A DNA stretch of 64,000 nucleotides from Methylomicrobium lacus_A (GTDB lineage Bacteria > Pseudomonadota > Gammaproteobacteria > Methylococcales > Methylomonadaceae), in the NCBI RefSeq assembly GCF_041897535.1, contig NZ_CP169217.1, forward strand, positions 3,348,001 to 3,412,000, read 5' to 3'. A program made the translations under genes and the position numbers. How positions within the stretch are numbered: position 1 is the stretch's first letter; each line of letters opens with the position of its first letter. This document shows positions 62,248 through 64,000 of this stretch, in pieces. A model generated the notes under the pieces. The model searched no databases. It had not been told where the DNA came from and worked only from the letters and a program-made list of their open reading frames with translations.

Positions 62248-62838
62248 GATGAACTCGCAATTCATTAAAGATTGATGAAAAAACTGGGTAACTCAATCGT
62301 CAAAAATGGCTAAAGCCTGCCAAGATAAATCACGCCAATCACTCTGGCGCGGAAGATGCGTTTTCGCCTACGTATCTCTTGCGCCGGCAGTGTCCTGTAA
62401 GCAAGGTGGAACAAGCCGGTCCTGTCGGCCAACGGAAAAACTGCTGCGGTTTTTCCCACTTTACAGTGAGAAGCTTTTCCCAGCCTGAAGATTTCCATAA
62501 GAACACATTAACTGGCTGCCCTTGCTAAACGGTTTTTCGATGTTAGTCCTGCGCTGACTCTTGGCAACTTTAGTATTTAACCTGGGCCGGTTAGTTGAAT
62601 ATCTATTTTTACTAGCCGGCTCTCTGAGCCTAACATACTAGTATTGTCTCCTGCTTAATTCGATGTCCGGGCTTGAAAAAGAGAGGCGTTGCGGATGAGG
62701 GGATGGTTTGATTTTTATCGGGCCGTAAGGAGCTAGTCTTCGGTGGTTATGCAGCCTAAATTTTTTCCTTTTAATTGAGAATGGACTCGATTACTATTGA
62801 GGGCGCTTTACCGTCTTAATGAACTGCACAGGCGATTT
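62248..62838. other. Intergenic region between collagen-like gene 2 and tssA
   Basis: About 590 bp containing the divergent promoters of both genes. A 12-codon frame at 62781 ends just before tssA. No RNA gene recognised. Confidence 0.4.
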
Positions 62839-63876
62839 ATGGCTGAATTGGAAGAGTTACTGAAAGAGGTTTCACCGGACAATCCTTGCGGGGATTATTT
62901 GGAGTATGACCCTGCATACATGGAGTTAGCCAAGGCTATCCAGGGTAAACCGGAAGATCCGATCACCGGCGAAAAGGCGCAGCCGCCGAACTGGCGCGAC
63001 ATTCAAAAAGCCGCGCTGGCAATCTTGCAGCGGAGCAAAGACCTACAAGTCGCCGTTTATCTGGCAAGAGCGCTGATTCCGCTTGAAGGCGTGCCGGGCT
63101 TCCGGGACGGCCTGGCGTTATTGCGGGGTTTGCTGGAGAAATATTGGGACGACATTCACCCCGTGCTGGACCCGGACGACAATCTCGATCCGACCGCGCG
63201 CATCAACATCCTCGAAGAATTGAGCAATTTCGATTCCGTTCTCAAGCCCTTGAATCTGGCGCCGTTGGTGGATTCAAAAGCGGTCGGCCGCTATAGCCTG
63301 CGCGATATTCAGATCGCCACCGACAAGATCAGTCCGCCTGAGGGAGAAGAAAAGCCCGATTTGAGCGTGATCAAAGCCGCTTTCCTGGATTTGTCCCCCG
63401 AAATGCTCAAGTCCATGTATCAGGCAATCAACGACAGCGCGGACTTGGTCTCGCAAATCCAGTCCTTTGTGAATGGCAAGGTGGGGGTCGGCAACGGTGC
63501 GGACTTGTCGGGCCTGGCCGCGTCCTTGAAAGACATGCGCTATGCTTACGACCACTATTCGACGATTGGCGCGCTGACCGCGGAAGAAACGTCCGGCGAG
63601 GAAGAGCCAACCGATGAGCAAGCGGCTCAGGAAGGCGCCGCGCCGCGTAAACAAGCCGCCGGAGTCGGTGGCATCAATTCACGGCAGGATGTACTGAAAG
63701 CTTTGGATCTGATTTGCAAATATTATGCGGAATCCGAGCCTTCGAGCCCGGTGCCCATACTATTGCATCGCGCAAAGCATCTGGTGACGGCGGACTTTAT
63801 GGAAATCCTGCAGAATTTATTGCCGGATGCGGTTTCCCAAATGGGCCTGATCAAGGGGCCGGAAGCGAATGAATAA
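62839..63876 (+). CDS. tssA: Type VI secretion protein TssA (ImpA N-terminal)
   Basis: A 345-residue protein from ATG 62839; the longer frame starts with TTG. LLKEVSPDNPCGDYLEYDP is the ImpA_N signature, and WRDIQKAALAILQRSKDLQV and LLEKYWDDIHPVLDPDDNLD follow. TssA caps and primes assembly of the contractile sheath. It is followed 34 bp later by tssB. Confidence 0.93.
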   Translation: MAELEELLKEVSPDNPCGDYLEYDPAYMELAKAIQGKPEDPITGEKAQPPNWRDIQKAALAILQRSKDLQVAVYLARALIPLEGVPGFRDGLALLRGLLEKYWDDIHPVLDPDDNLDPTARINILEELSNFDSVLKPLNLAPLVDSKAVGRYSLRDIQIATDKISPPEGEEKPDLSVIKAAFLDLSPEMLKSMYQAINDSADLVSQIQSFVNGKVGVGNGADLSGLAASLKDMRYAYDHYSTIGALTAEETSGEEEPTDEQAAQEGAAPRKQAAGVGGINSRQDVLKALDLICKYYAESEPSSPVPILLHRAKHLVTADFMEILQNLLPDAVSQMGLIKGPEANE

Positions 63877-63910
63877 TTATTTTTTATCAAACAGAAGTGG
63901 AGGGTAGGGT

Positions 63911-64000
63911 ATGGCCGAAAGCAGTCAAAAGTTTATCCAAAGAAACCGCGCGCCGCGTGTGCAGATTGAATACGACGTCGAGGTGTACGGTTCGCAGAAG
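63911..64000 (+). CDS. tssB: Type VI secretion sheath subunit TssB (5' end only)
   Basis: The first 30 residues (MAESSQKFIQRNRAPRVQIE, then YDVEVYGSQK) match the start of TssB/VipA, the small sheath protein. The gene runs out of the window. A GGAGGGTAGGGT stretch gives the ribosome site. Confidence 0.88.
   Translation, partial: MAESSQKFIQRNRAPRVQIEYDVEVYGSQK

Overview
The window is a piece of a gammaproteobacterial chromosome whose comM gene (yifB-type Mg-chelatase-like AAA+ helicase) is split by one very large Tn7-like transposon. The flanking chromosome (1-338 and 51237-64000) is visibly GC-rich and carries ordinary genes: comM halves, a SulP-carbonic anhydrase fusion, an AIM24-type protein, a TetR regulator, pgsA, uvrC, two collagen-like DNRLRE surface proteins and the start of a type VI secretion locus (tssA, tssB). 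A methanotroph-like gammaproteobacterium (Methylococcales) is my guess for the host; no marker in the window proves it.

The island runs from 339 to 51231 (50,893 bp). It begins and ends with matching inverted termini (TGTCAT...TGCGAC), is flanked by a 5-bp duplication GCGGA, and has TnsB-like repeat sites at both ends. Its transposition module is at the right end on the minus strand: tnsA, tnsB, tnsC, tniQ/tnsD and a zinc-ribbon tniE-like gene, all overlapping. This matches the comM-targeting Tn6022/AbaR type of Tn7-like element.

Cargo, left to right: a divergent MarR regulator/aminotransferase pair with two operator-like palindromes; an integron-type cassette pair including a HEPN protein; a secreted DNA/RNA endonuclease; a 112-bp MITE; a large protein that may be TnsE-like; a six-gene biosynthetic cluster (HemN-like radical SAM, two aminotransferases, a DRE-TIM aldolase, a VOC protein and an ATP-grasp ligase) followed by a cation/proton antiporter; a dead resolvase; a Tat-exported flavin amine oxidase; a first integrase-less cassette array (leader, three genes, attC sites, tail); a HEPN operon; an exonuclease and HipA/HipB relics; a second cassette array enclosed in a 2.5-kb unit with about 170-bp inverted repeats; a serine recombinase; an origin-like repeat region; a WGR protein; three paralogous unknown genes, one split by an IS630 element; a phosphoesterase; a zone of IS debris (IS5, IS66, IS4); a three-gene membrane/membrane/HEPN unit; an IS5 copy; toxin/immunity debris with an EF-Tu-domain-III-like protein; and an ImmA/IrrE pair next to the transposition genes.

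The island therefore looks like a composite defence, toxin-immunity and metabolism island, built on a Tn7-like chassis by repeated IS, cassette and resolvase events. The strongest candidates for undescribed systems are the biosynthetic cluster (8358-14760), the inverted-repeat-bounded cassette unit (25699-28233) and the two-membrane-protein plus HEPN unit (38598-40107). No tRNA, rRNA or CRISPR array was seen.
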